Below, one piece after another: positions 1 through 7,808 of a DNA stretch of 35,158 nucleotides; the stretch's first letter is position 1, and every line of letters starts with the position of its first letter. The notes beneath the pieces were generated by a model that saw nothing but the letters and a program-made list of their open reading frames with translations, was not told where the DNA came from and did no database searches. The stretch spans positions 546,858-582,015 of the forward strand of contig NZ_LRRU01000019.1 in assembly GCF_001641615.1 (NCBI RefSeq). Direction: 5' to 3'. The stretch is from Pseudoalteromonas gelatinilytica. Lineage in GTDB: Bacteria; Pseudomonadota; Gammaproteobacteria; Enterobacterales; Alteromonadaceae. A program made the position numbers and the translations under genes.

Positions 1-670
1 CCATGGCTTGATTATATTCTTGCTCACCGTTATCAGTGAATATGGCGGTGATCACCGGGATAAGTGGCCACTTCAAACGGCTTGCATAGAGGTATGCTTC
101 ATCTTCGACATAATCATCTGGATTACAAGTTAGGTATGCTTGCTCAATCAAGTTGGCTAAATCGGCACTAGGGTTAAATAACCCTTTAAGTAAATTGGCT
201 AATGCATAATCAAAGGGTTTAAGTTGATTACCATAATTAGATGTTTTAAACACATCGTTATCGATAGCCGTTAAGTAAGCGATGGCATCATGGTTACGGG
301 CAATAATACTGCTGTACAAAGCAAGTAGCCACACGGGGTGCTCAGCATGTTCAGGGTCGCGTTTACCAGTTACTTCTAAATATTCATCATCGTAAAAGAA
401 AGGGAAAGGTTGGCCGTCATGGGCATTGCTTTGAAATATGCCATGGCCTAATTGCGAAGCGCGAATAACATAGAGCCAAGCATGGTAGCTATTAGGGTTT
501 TGAATCGCTTCCATGGGGAATGTGTCGATTAAGTTTGTTTTTAAGCGAGTGTGCATTTGATAACCAGGGTTTTTCTGTATCATTGCTATTTCATTTTCTC
601 TTAATCTACTATATAACTTTATGGTTCGGTCGTAGCTTACTTGTGCAAAGCTGTAATGGCTCTCAATCAT
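1..670 (-). CDS. Imm49-like immunity protein, 3' end beyond window
   Basis: Partial gene read on the minus strand; 223 codons are open from the ATG at 670 to the window edge. It begins MIESHYSF and lies 12 bp after the stop of the VgrG-nuclease gene, with AAGGAATAAG just upstream of the ATG as ribosome binding site, so the two are surely co-transcribed. The protein looks soluble and mostly helical, with no signal peptide or membrane segment. Segments such as HAWLYVIRASQLG, HPVWLLALYSSIIARNHDAI and the later KPFDYALANLLKGLF resemble the all-alpha Imm49 family of polymorphic-toxin immunity proteins. The family call is from recall and is moderate. The role as antidote to the upstream C-terminal nuclease is inferred from position and order, which is the usual effector-then-immunity arrangement. 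It should act in the cytoplasm, where the nuclease would act. The C-terminus is not visible. Confidence 0.7.
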   Translation of the reverse strand, partial: MIESHYSFAQVSYDRTIKLYSRLRENEIAMIQKNPGYQMHTRLKTNLIDTFPMEAIQNPNSYHAWLYVIRASQLGHGIFQSNAHDGQPFPFFYDDEYLEVTGKRDPEHAEHPVWLLALYSSIIARNHDAIAYLTAIDNDVFKTSNYGNQLKPFDYALANLLKGLFNPSADLANLIEQAYLTCNPDDYVEDEAYLYASRLKWPLIPVITAIFTDNGEQEYNQAM

Positions 671-682
671 TTAACTTATTCC

Positions 683-3600
683 TTAAAATCCTATATCAAA
701 AATCGATACGTCAATAACATCAACAAGCCCGGCGTCATTGGCTTTTTGTTGTATGCCTACGTACTCAATTTGTTGGCTTTTAGTCGCTATTTCAATCTCA
801 TCCAGCATATCTTGAATGCCCTCAACCTCTTTCACAAAATCTTCATCGCCTGCTATGTAGCGTGGGTCTTTTGTTAATGTATCAAGTTTAGATGTGTAGT
901 TTTCAATTATCGAATTCATATACTTTTCAGAGCCTTGCTGGGCTCTTTCTTCTCCTGCTACACGACTACCCCAACTGGCATTACCGCCTTTGGCTTCGAT
1001 AATTAATACTTTACCGTCTTCTGTTGCATACACTTGGTCAAATTGGCCTTGCTTGCCTTTGCCGGGGAGCTTACTTGCCAATGGTGTGGCATCTGGGTAA
1101 TTTTGTTTCACATAAATGCGCGCGGCTTCTTCACCCAGTGCTTCACTGGCTAAGCGCATCGCACTTTGCGCTTCTTTTAATGCAGTGGCGTTTCCGGCAA
1201 GGAGTGCGGCATCACGCTTGGCGACAGCTTGATTGCGTGCAGCTTCAAACTGTTTGAGTCGCTGTTTAATGTTGTCACTTAAATTAGCATGATTTATCTT
1301 TAATTTTTGCGCTATTTTGTTAAACACATTTATTTGGTCCGACACGGGCACTAAATTACCATTTTCGTAACGTAATTTAGGGGGCTTTTTGCCATCAAGG
1401 CGGCTAATAATGACTTTACCTTCACTGTTGGTATATGCGCGGTAATTGCCGCGCATATCGTCAGATAATTCAGTGAGTAATAAATATTCAGCATGGTCTT
1501 TTGCTGACACATGCGTCGCCACAGCGTGGTTTTTACTTGGCTGTAACTGTGTATCTGGTTTGGTTATTTTGGCTGAAACAGTCGGATGTTCAGCCGTCAC
1601 AGCGTGTGATAACTGTTTATTTAGCTGCTTGCGTTTAACAATCTCGGCAATCTGAGTCAGTGCTTTATTTGCTTTTGCTAAATACCGTGATTTACTTGCC
1701 AGTGAAGCGGCCGCACCCACGCCACCTGTGAGCAGTGCTAATACGACCTCAAATGCCAAAATACCTGTTAATCGTTCTTGCTCTACGTGTGAGTGGGCAT
1801 CAATATACTCGTAAGGGAAACGCGCTAGCGCCAAGCGGGTTTGTTCATCATCAAGTAGAATGTAAAGTAACTCACATGCTTGAGTAAGTGATTGGGCTGA
1901 TTTTTGTGAGAAAGAAATAATTGTTTCTAGCTCATATTTAACGGCTTTTTTATCACCGCGAGCAATGGCTTCTATAATTCTAAAGCAAGCAGAGTATACA
2001 CTTATATTAATATCAATACCGAGTACAATCAGGTCTGCTACGCCCTCAATAAGTGATTTTGCACCTTGATAAAAACCAGTGGCATTTGCACCTAGCTCTA
2101 TCATGTATTGGTTAAATAGGCTTTCTTGTTCAAACAAGGCATCTTCAATGGCCGCTTTTTGTCGAACTTCATTTAGCATCGCTTCTAGGGTCTGCTTAAA
2201 CTCATTACGCAGTGCAACTAAACGCTGTTCGTCGTCATCAGATGAAGCAATAAAACGAACCTGACTTTGACCTTGCGGCACGTTGGCCAGTTGCGCTTTG
2301 CCATTACTGAGTGAGCCGGTGTGCTCATGGCCAAGGCTATCGATAAGCGAGTAACGAATATTGTCTTCAGCACTGCCATCTAGGTAGCAATAGCTTAAGT
2401 CTAGTGTGCATAGTGTAGTAGAATCGAGTGAGCTATCAGCCAAATCAAATGATGAAATAGCAGGCGCACGACTCACATTAACGCTTTGTGCACTCGCTGT
2501 ACTTGGGCTTTCAATATCGTAATCAACGGGGCCATCAAAATTTATAAATGTGCCATCGAGGGTGAGTACATCGGTGGCAATAATCTCAACATTTCCTTGA
2601 CTGTCGAGTTTAATTTCGCCGCCTTCGTTATGGAGAATTAAATCACCACGGCCTGAGCCTGTAATCGCGATTGACTGGTTGGTTTGTAAAAATGTTGAGC
2701 CATTGGGGGCCGAAATAGTTAAGTCACTTGAGCTAGTTTTAAGCTGAATATCGCTTTGCGCAAAGGCTTTAACTGCGCGACCACTGACCATCGACAGTGC
2801 TTGACGAGATTCAATAAGAGTGTTTTTTCCTTGCCATGCTTGGCTACCTGCACTTTGCATGTTGATATCGCGGTTTTGAGTGCTGAGCGAAACATTGTTT
2901 TTAACATCAATAAACTGATTATTTTTAATCACAAACTGAATGTTGTCGTTCTCAGTTGTTAGGCAGAGGTCTTTACCTGCATGTAAGTTAATGGTGCCGA
3001 GCTGGCTTATCCATTCTATAAATTGGCGGCCTGATTTTTTGGCATTGAGCTCAAGATAGTGCTCACTGGCTAAAGTTTGTAAAATGATTTTAGGTGCTTG
3101 CTTGTCATCATCAAACTGCAGCTCGTTTTGCGCCGCACTGACCAGCCTGTTTTGCGTATTATTTGCAGCGGTGACAACACTTGGCTGCGATTCATTCATC
3201 GCAAAACCCATTAAAAACGTGTTGTTAGGGTCGTTATTTATACAGCCAATAAGTACCTCAGAACCACCAACAAGGGGGAAGTGCCAGCCAGTGGCCTGAG
3301 GTTGGTTTTGACATGCGTATAAAGCAAGTTGCTGAATTGCTTGGCTTGATTGCGCAATTGGCCTTGCCGTTGTGTCAAAATCAGTTCGCACACGGTAGCA
3401 ACCTAAATCATCAATGAAACTAGAAGTCGTTAAAGACTCTACCTTAGCCGGAAATACCATAGGTTTGGCTTGATGTGGCAAAGGTTTGGCTTTAAAAGGC
3501 GTACCACGTTCGATAAATTGGGCTTTACAACTATAGCGTGTTAAACCTTGGTGACTATTTTCGTCATTAGGTTGTTCACTGCTGTGATACACGCTAACAC

Positions 3601-4507
3601 ACAGTAAATCAGCACTACTGCCCGTGCCGGTTTGATCGTCAATTGCAACTGAGCTACCCGCAAATAAATCACATACATTACCCACTAGTTGCGTTGTTTT
3701 ATTAAGAGAGGCTAACGCGTTACTGAAATCTTGCGCTTGTAATGAGGCGGCACTGGGTGTTGATGCGCATGGTTCAAAGTAAGATTGACTGTTACTTGCG
3801 ACCTTTAAATATTGTCCATGGGCCACGCAGTCAGTGCGATCATTGTAAATAGAGTGATGTACTTGGCTGTTAAAAAAGCCAACATAAGCGGTATTGTCAT
3901 CGTTATTCATACCAGCTGAGTTTTGGACTGATACTATACCGCGCTGCAAATATGGGCTGTTTAAGTTGCTATCACTGATCACTAACAATTCGACGTTATT
4001 TTTTGTTTCGAACCAAATAAACAAACCGAATTGGGTTAGTAAGCGTTGTAGAAAATGCCAGTTTGTTTCCATTGCTTGCACACACTGTGGAAGCGCTGGT
4101 AGTGACGAGCCGACACGAAAATCAATTTGCCCTGGAGAGTAGCCAGCTTGGCCTGCTAAATAAAAAATAACATCTTTTAAATTAACGCCAATAAAAACCT
4201 TACTATTTGTAATGTTTTTTAATGTGCTCAATCTATCTTTAATAACTATTTTATATCGATATTTACCTTTGAATGTACCTAAATTGTCGCACTCAAAAAT
4301 GATCCCTGCTAGGTGGCGAAAAAAATTATCTTTATTAACGAATGTAATTAATGCGCTTTGTAAAAGCAGATGCTCTAAAAGAATTTGCTGGCTGGATTCA
4401 CCAATGATAATAAACTCAAACCCTTGATTTAATTGCTCAATTCCATCTACCCGAGTGACATTTAGGGTTATGTTATTTACATCAATTAATAGTCGAGAAT
4501 TAGACAC
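683..4507 (-). CDS. vgrG: VgrG (TssI) with C-terminal PD-(D/E)xK-type nuclease toxin
   Basis: Evolved VgrG of 1274 residues; plain VgrGs are about 600-700. Residues 1-450 are the gp27/gp5-like spike base (METNWHFLQRLLTQFG matches the usual late gp27 motif). Residues 450-660 are the repetitive beta-prism. Residues about 698-755 look like a small beta-sandwich (transthyretin-like) linker domain. Residues 760-900 are helical. Residues 913-940 are hydrophobic and Gly/Ala-rich (LLTGGVGAAASLAS), a pre-toxin type segment. Residues about 1120-1274 form the toxin: D1157 in GQFDQVY, E1171-A-K1173 in IIEAKGG and QQGSEKY at 1190-1196 fit a PD-(D/E)xK restriction-endonuclease-fold nuclease. Start is GTG at 4507, preceded by AAAAAAGGACAAGGAT; no in-frame ATG lies near. 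The immunity candidate follows 12 bp downstream. The VgrG call is firm, the nuclease fold likely, and the target (DNA) inferred. Confidence 0.9.
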   Translation of the reverse strand: MSNSRLLIDVNNITLNVTRVDGIEQLNQGFEFIIIGESSQQILLEHLLLQSALITFVNKDNFFRHLAGIIFECDNLGTFKGKYRYKIVIKDRLSTLKNITNSKVFIGVNLKDVIFYLAGQAGYSPGQIDFRVGSSLPALPQCVQAMETNWHFLQRLLTQFGLFIWFETKNNVELLVISDSNLNSPYLQRGIVSVQNSAGMNNDDNTAYVGFFNSQVHHSIYNDRTDCVAHGQYLKVASNSQSYFEPCASTPSAASLQAQDFSNALASLNKTTQLVGNVCDLFAGSSVAIDDQTGTGSSADLLCVSVYHSSEQPNDENSHQGLTRYSCKAQFIERGTPFKAKPLPHQAKPMVFPAKVESLTTSSFIDDLGCYRVRTDFDTTARPIAQSSQAIQQLALYACQNQPQATGWHFPLVGGSEVLIGCINNDPNNTFLMGFAMNESQPSVVTAANNTQNRLVSAAQNELQFDDDKQAPKIILQTLASEHYLELNAKKSGRQFIEWISQLGTINLHAGKDLCLTTENDNIQFVIKNNQFIDVKNNVSLSTQNRDINMQSAGSQAWQGKNTLIESRQALSMVSGRAVKAFAQSDIQLKTSSSDLTISAPNGSTFLQTNQSIAITGSGRGDLILHNEGGEIKLDSQGNVEIIATDVLTLDGTFINFDGPVDYDIESPSTASAQSVNVSRAPAISSFDLADSSLDSTTLCTLDLSYCYLDGSAEDNIRYSLIDSLGHEHTGSLSNGKAQLANVPQGQSQVRFIASSDDDEQRLVALRNEFKQTLEAMLNEVRQKAAIEDALFEQESLFNQYMIELGANATGFYQGAKSLIEGVADLIVLGIDINISVYSACFRIIEAIARGDKKAVKYELETIISFSQKSAQSLTQACELLYILLDDEQTRLALARFPYEYIDAHSHVEQERLTGILAFEVVLALLTGGVGAAASLASKSRYLAKANKALTQIAEIVKRKQLNKQLSHAVTAEHPTVSAKITKPDTQLQPSKNHAVATHVSAKDHAEYLLLTELSDDMRGNYRAYTNSEGKVIISRLDGKKPPKLRYENGNLVPVSDQINVFNKIAQKLKINHANLSDNIKQRLKQFEAARNQAVAKRDAALLAGNATALKEAQSAMRLASEALGEEAARIYVKQNYPDATPLASKLPGKGKQGQFDQVYATEDGKVLIIEAKGGNASWGSRVAGEERAQQGSEKYMNSIIENYTSKLDTLTKDPRYIAGDEDFVKEVEGIQDMLDEIEIATKSQQIEYVGIQQKANDAGLVDVIDVSIFDIGF

Positions 4508-4549
4508 ATCCTTGTCCTTTTTTAACTAAGTCTTGTAGCAAGAAAGGGG

Positions 4550-4578
4550 AAAATACACACTTATTAATCAATATTCAA
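4550..4578 (-). promoter_or_regulatory. Candidate promoter for vgrG-nuclease/immunity pair
   Basis: On the minus strand, TTGAAT (4578-4573) is separated by 17 bp from TATTTT (4555-4550), giving a sigma70-like arrangement about 43 bp upstream of the GTG start. Both boxes are imperfect and the region is AT-rich, so chance matches are likely. Confidence 0.3.
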
Positions 4579-4704
4579 TAGAATAATTGTAATCGTAATA
4601 ATTGCGTCATAATTTTGTTCATAATGCCATTAAATGCCAATTAATACGTTTTTATTAGTTTTTATATTAATTCTAAATTAGTTTTATTTTTGAGCTGTAT
4701 TGAG

Positions 4705-4734
4705 TTGACTTTTTTGAAAGGATGTTTGTATTAT
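4705..4734 (+). promoter_or_regulatory. Candidate sigma70 promoter of the tss operon
   Basis: TTGACT at 4705-4710 and TATTAT at 4729-4734 are separated by 18 bp, both close to sigma70 consensus, with initiation expected near 4741. This would give a leader of about 70 nt before the ATG at 4811. It is the best-looking promoter ahead of the long plus-strand operon. No sigma54 (-24/-12) element was seen here. Confidence 0.5.
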
Positions 4735-4810
4735 GCCCCCGTTTTAAGGACTAACGTACCAAAAGTATGACATGGCTTTGTACTTTTTTTGGTTAATCAA
4801 GGATGATTTT

Positions 4811-5230
4811 ATGGATAAAAAATTATTTATAAATCAAGTCGATAACTTTTATTTTTTGGCTTGGTCTCTTACTAAAAGTATCTCTTCCTTACTTGATCAG
4901 ACCGGTATTCCAGCACATCGAGTGTTTTCAGCGTCGGTGATCGATCAGTTTTTCTTTTTCCTGAATAGTCCACCTAAAAATGAAGGTAAAATCATTTTAA
5001 TTAAAGAAGATATTAGTGCTTATATTGATGAGTTGATTGTACTAAATACAAAAATAATATCTTCTGTAGATGATGTGGTTATTAAGTCTCTGGCTGTTGA
5101 TAATCAAGAAAATAAACGTTCAGGTATTTTTCCTAAAATATTCAATAGTCATAAATGGTCCGATTGCGCATCAATGCGATTTAATCGAGTAATCTGTCCT
5201 GTTTACGAAGAAGTTCTTTGTAAAAATTAA
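4811..5230 (+). CDS. Unknown protein heading the tss operon
   Basis: Protein of 139 residues that I do not recognise. The start is set at 4811 (MDKKLFIN) because AAGGA at 4799-4803 lies seven bases ahead; an in-frame ATG at 4772 would add 13 residues but has no comparable ribosome binding site. The protein has no signal peptide or clear membrane helix. A run of aromatic residues (FFFFLN near residue 50) and alternating hydrophobics suggest a small globular cytoplasmic protein. The C-terminal third contains three Cys in a basic, polar region. It is the first gene after the operon promoter and lies 28 bp before tssJ, so it is probably co-expressed with the apparatus. A regulatory or accessory role is possible but unsupported by any motif. 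Confidence 0.75.
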   Translation: MDKKLFINQVDNFYFLAWSLTKSISSLLDQTGIPAHRVFSASVIDQFFFFLNSPPKNEGKIILIKEDISAYIDELIVLNTKIISSVDDVVIKSLAVDNQENKRSGIFPKIFNSHKWSDCASMRFNRVICPVYEEVLCKN

Positions 5231-5258
5231 TTAATCTAATAAATCAATGGGGTTTTGA

Positions 5259-5726
5259 ATGCGTTTTGCAATTAAAAAGGCAGTGCTAATTACTTTGTTT
5301 ATGTCTTTAACAGCATGTATGAGTACAAATGTAGAGCTAGATATCACTGCGACAGATAATCTTAATTTGAACCAATTTGATGAAGCTTTGCCTGTGGTAC
5401 TCAGAGTGTATCAACTTTCGGATATACAGAGCTTTAAAACAGCTACGTTTGAAGATTTGTGGAAATCAGATAAGTCAGTTCTGTCAAATACGTTGATCAC
5501 CGTAGAAGAAAAAACAATTAACCCCGCTGAGAAAACAAAAATAGAATTTGAACAAGCAGAAAATGCGCGTTTTGTTGCCATTGTCGCCCTTTTTAGAGAT
5601 CGCCAAGGTGATAAATGGAAAACGTTCTACCCGCTCGGTGACGGGCCCGTTAAATTATCTACATCGTTAGATGTATTGATTACAAATAACGAAGTTCAAT
5701 TACCAGATGAAGACGAGGCTGAGTAA
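5259..5726 (+). CDS. tssJ: TssJ, T6SS outer-membrane lipoprotein
   Basis: Protein of 155 residues with a lipoprotein signal: basic start (MRFAIKK), a hydrophobic stretch and lipobox LTAC with the lipidated Cys at residue 20. The +2 residue is Met, consistent with outer-membrane sorting. The mature part is a beta-rich domain of TssJ size; the segment around LPVVLRVYQLSD is typical, where TssJ proteins have a strand followed by the loop that contacts TssM. It anchors the TssJ-L-M membrane complex at the outer membrane. The stop overlaps the tssK start by one base (TAATG), indicating translational coupling. Position directly before tssK-tssL-tssM is the usual order. Confidence 0.93.
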   Translation: MRFAIKKAVLITLFMSLTACMSTNVELDITATDNLNLNQFDEALPVVLRVYQLSDIQSFKTATFEDLWKSDKSVLSNTLITVEEKTINPAEKTKIEFEQAENARFVAIVALFRDRQGDKWKTFYPLGDGPVKLSTSLDVLITNNEVQLPDEDEAE

Positions 5727-7066
5727 TGAACATTAAAGGGCCAATGAAACCTGTATGGGCTGAAGGCGTGTTGCTAGCACAGCAGCATTTTCAGTTATTT
5801 GATGACTACCATGAGCAAAATCAGATTGTTAGACAAGGCTTGATTTCGCCATTGGCCTTTGGTTTGCACCACCTCACTATTGATGAATCAGCACTCGCTC
5901 GCGGTATTTTAAAGGTGATCAGCTTTAAAGCGATTCTTGAAAATGGGCGTTTACTTGAGTTTGATCGTCAACATCACGAAGAACTAAAGCTTGAATTAGC
6001 TGCCGATACAGATGAAGTCACTGTGTATTTAGCGATTGCTGCAAATAAAGTTGTCAGCGACATTGAAGGTTATGCAACTAGTGGCCAACTCAGTGCCTAT
6101 CAAGCAGATTACATTGAGTTTAGTGATCACCACGATGCAGCAAGAAACCGTGAAGTGTTAATTGCACAACCTAATTATATTTTGCTGACAGATAACGATG
6201 TAAAAACGTATTTTGATACGCTTGCTTGTATCAAAATTATGCGCGCTGAAGACGGCTCGTTTAAAGTCAGCAAAGAGTTTGTGCCGCCATTATTAACGAT
6301 ACAGGCCTCGTTTTATTTAACCGAGTTGCTTAATAGAACGGCGAACTTGGTAAATGCAAAAGTGAACGTGTTGCTTGGTCGCAGAAAGAACTTTGGTTCA
6401 GTTACTGATTTTGGGCCTAACGAAATGAACAGCTTTTTGCTGTTAAATGCAATGGCACCATCAGCAAAACGCTTAGACCATTTAAAAAGTTTGCAACTTG
6501 TTCATCCAGAGCGATTATATTGCGAGCTTGTTGACTTAATTAGCTCTGTGTCGATGTTCGAGCACAGTGATTTAGTAAGTCAAATCCCGCCTTATCAGCA
6601 TAAGCAATTGACTCATGTCTTCGGCACCTTAGATATTTTATTGAGTAAATTACTTGAGGGTGTTGTTCCTAAGAAAATGGCAGGTCTTAAACTTGAGAAA
6701 GTATCGAACGCCATTTATCAGGTTGCCACCATTGATTCTGCCATTTTTGATAATAACGACTTCTACTTGGCCGTTTACTTTGAATCTGAAGATACCAAGT
6801 GGATTGATACGTTTAGTGATCAGGTCAAAGTTGGCGCCACTGAAAAGCTCGAAATTATGATTGCATCGGCTCTTGCGGGCGTGCAGTTAACACATTGTCA
6901 GCGACCACCTAATAAACTAGCTATCAAAAGTGGCTATGAATACTTTCGTTTAGAGGCTCATGGTTTTATTTGGCAGCAAATTATCGAAGAGCAATCGCTT
7001 AGTTTATTTATTCCATTTGGCTTACAAGCGGCGCAAGTCGAAATCGTTACAGTGGCAAGAAATTAG
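5726..7066 (+). CDS. tssK: TssK, T6SS baseplate protein
   Basis: Protein of 446 residues, standard TssK length. The N-terminus has the family signature: KPVWAEGVLLAQQHFQ corresponds to the W-x-E-G-x-x-L-x-P-Q-H-F motif. TssK is the trimeric cytoplasmic adaptor that joins the TssEFG baseplate wedges to the TssL/TssM cytoplasmic parts of the membrane complex. The start overlaps the tssJ stop by one base; tssL follows 11 bp after its stop. No truncation or unusual insertion is evident. Confidence 0.96.
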   Translation: MNIKGPMKPVWAEGVLLAQQHFQLFDDYHEQNQIVRQGLISPLAFGLHHLTIDESALARGILKVISFKAILENGRLLEFDRQHHEELKLELAADTDEVTVYLAIAANKVVSDIEGYATSGQLSAYQADYIEFSDHHDAARNREVLIAQPNYILLTDNDVKTYFDTLACIKIMRAEDGSFKVSKEFVPPLLTIQASFYLTELLNRTANLVNAKVNVLLGRRKNFGSVTDFGPNEMNSFLLLNAMAPSAKRLDHLKSLQLVHPERLYCELVDLISSVSMFEHSDLVSQIPPYQHKQLTHVFGTLDILLSKLLEGVVPKKMAGLKLEKVSNAIYQVATIDSAIFDNNDFYLAVYFESEDTKWIDTFSDQVKVGATEKLEIMIASALAGVQLTHCQRPPNKLAIKSGYEYFRLEAHGFIWQQIIEEQSLSLFIPFGLQAAQVEIVTVARN

Positions 7067-7077
7067 GACGCAAGACA

Positions 7078-7800
7078 ATGCAAGAAGCAAAAAACGAACT
7101 TGATTTAATCGCCTGTATTGCGCCAGTGATAAACGCGCTTGCGCCTTTAAAGTTAAAGCAATCGACAGATCTTGAACTAAACGATTTTCGAGAGCAGTTA
7201 CTTACGAGTTTTGATGAGTTTGAACGTAATTGTTATACCCAGCAAGTAACAACCAGTGTTATGCAGGAAGTTAAGTTTGCCCTGACTGCAATGTGTGATG
7301 AATTTGTAATGAGCTCTGGCGCGCATTTTCGAATGGATTGGATGTCGAGACCCTTACAGCTTGAGTTTTTTGGTAATAATCGAGCGGGTGAAGAGTTTTT
7401 TGAGCGATTAGCAAAACTTCGTACCGGAGGTGAGCCAAAGTTTGCAGCATTAGAAGTGTATTACATTTGTTTGCAACTTGGCTTTGAGGGTATCTACAAA
7501 GTGAAAGGAATTGAGCAACTTAAAGCCTTAATTGTTGATGTACGTGCGCAAATAGAAGATGTACGCGGTACTCCACGAGGGCAACTATCTGATAATGGCG
7601 CGCCACTTGAAGGGTTTGCAATGAAGGTAGGCCGAAACATTCCTTATTGGGTGATTTTATCAATTTGCTTGGCATCGATTGTTTCGCTTTTTGCTGGTTT
7701 TCATTTTGTTATTAACAAGCAAGCAACTCAGAGCAGCCAACGTATAGATAATCAAGTAGAAGTACTTACGCAATTAAGTAAAACCAACGAGACTCGATAG
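7078..7800 (+). CDS. tssL: TssL, DotU/IcmH-type inner-membrane protein (short form)
   Basis: Protein of 240 residues. The cytoplasmic domain (1-185) shows DotU-family features: an early LDLIACIAPVINAL helix, FALTAMCDEFVM with the conserved D-E after the central helix, and a late YYICLQLGFEGIYK motif. A single C-terminal membrane helix spans about residues 190-212 (VILSICLASIVSLFAGFHFV), followed by a short periplasmic tail. There is no C-terminal OmpA-like peptidoglycan-binding domain, so wall anchoring must come from elsewhere. It partners with TssM in the inner membrane and with TssK in the cytoplasm. AGGA lies upstream of the ATG. It ends 8 bp before tssM. Confidence 0.95.
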   Translation: MQEAKNELDLIACIAPVINALAPLKLKQSTDLELNDFREQLLTSFDEFERNCYTQQVTTSVMQEVKFALTAMCDEFVMSSGAHFRMDWMSRPLQLEFFGNNRAGEEFFERLAKLRTGGEPKFAALEVYYICLQLGFEGIYKVKGIEQLKALIVDVRAQIEDVRGTPRGQLSDNGAPLEGFAMKVGRNIPYWVILSICLASIVSLFAGFHFVINKQATQSSQRIDNQVEVLTQLSKTNETR

Positions 7801-7808
7801 GAAAAGTA

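Larger units (their letters stand above)
4508..4810. other. Divergent AT-rich intergenic region between vgrG-nuclease and the tss operon
   Basis: A 303-bp gene-free stretch separates the leftward VgrG effector from the rightward tss operon and must hold promoters for both. It is visibly AT-rich. Besides the candidate promoters listed separately, it contains two short direct repeats: TCATAAT at 4607-4613 and 4619-4625, then ATGCCATTAA at 4624-4633 followed at once by ATGCCAATTAA at 4634-4644. These lie about 60-100 bp upstream of the likely rightward -35 box, a position that would suit an activator, but no known operator is recognised. No RNA gene or terminator is evident. Confidence 0.6.

Noticed and set aside
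520..877. Short plus-strand open frames
   Set aside because: They are antisense to the immunity gene and the end of the VgrG-nuclease gene, both well supported by motifs and spacing.
4772..4810. Upstream ATG for the first operon gene
   Set aside because: The ATG at 4811 has an ideally placed AAGGA, while that at 4772 has none.
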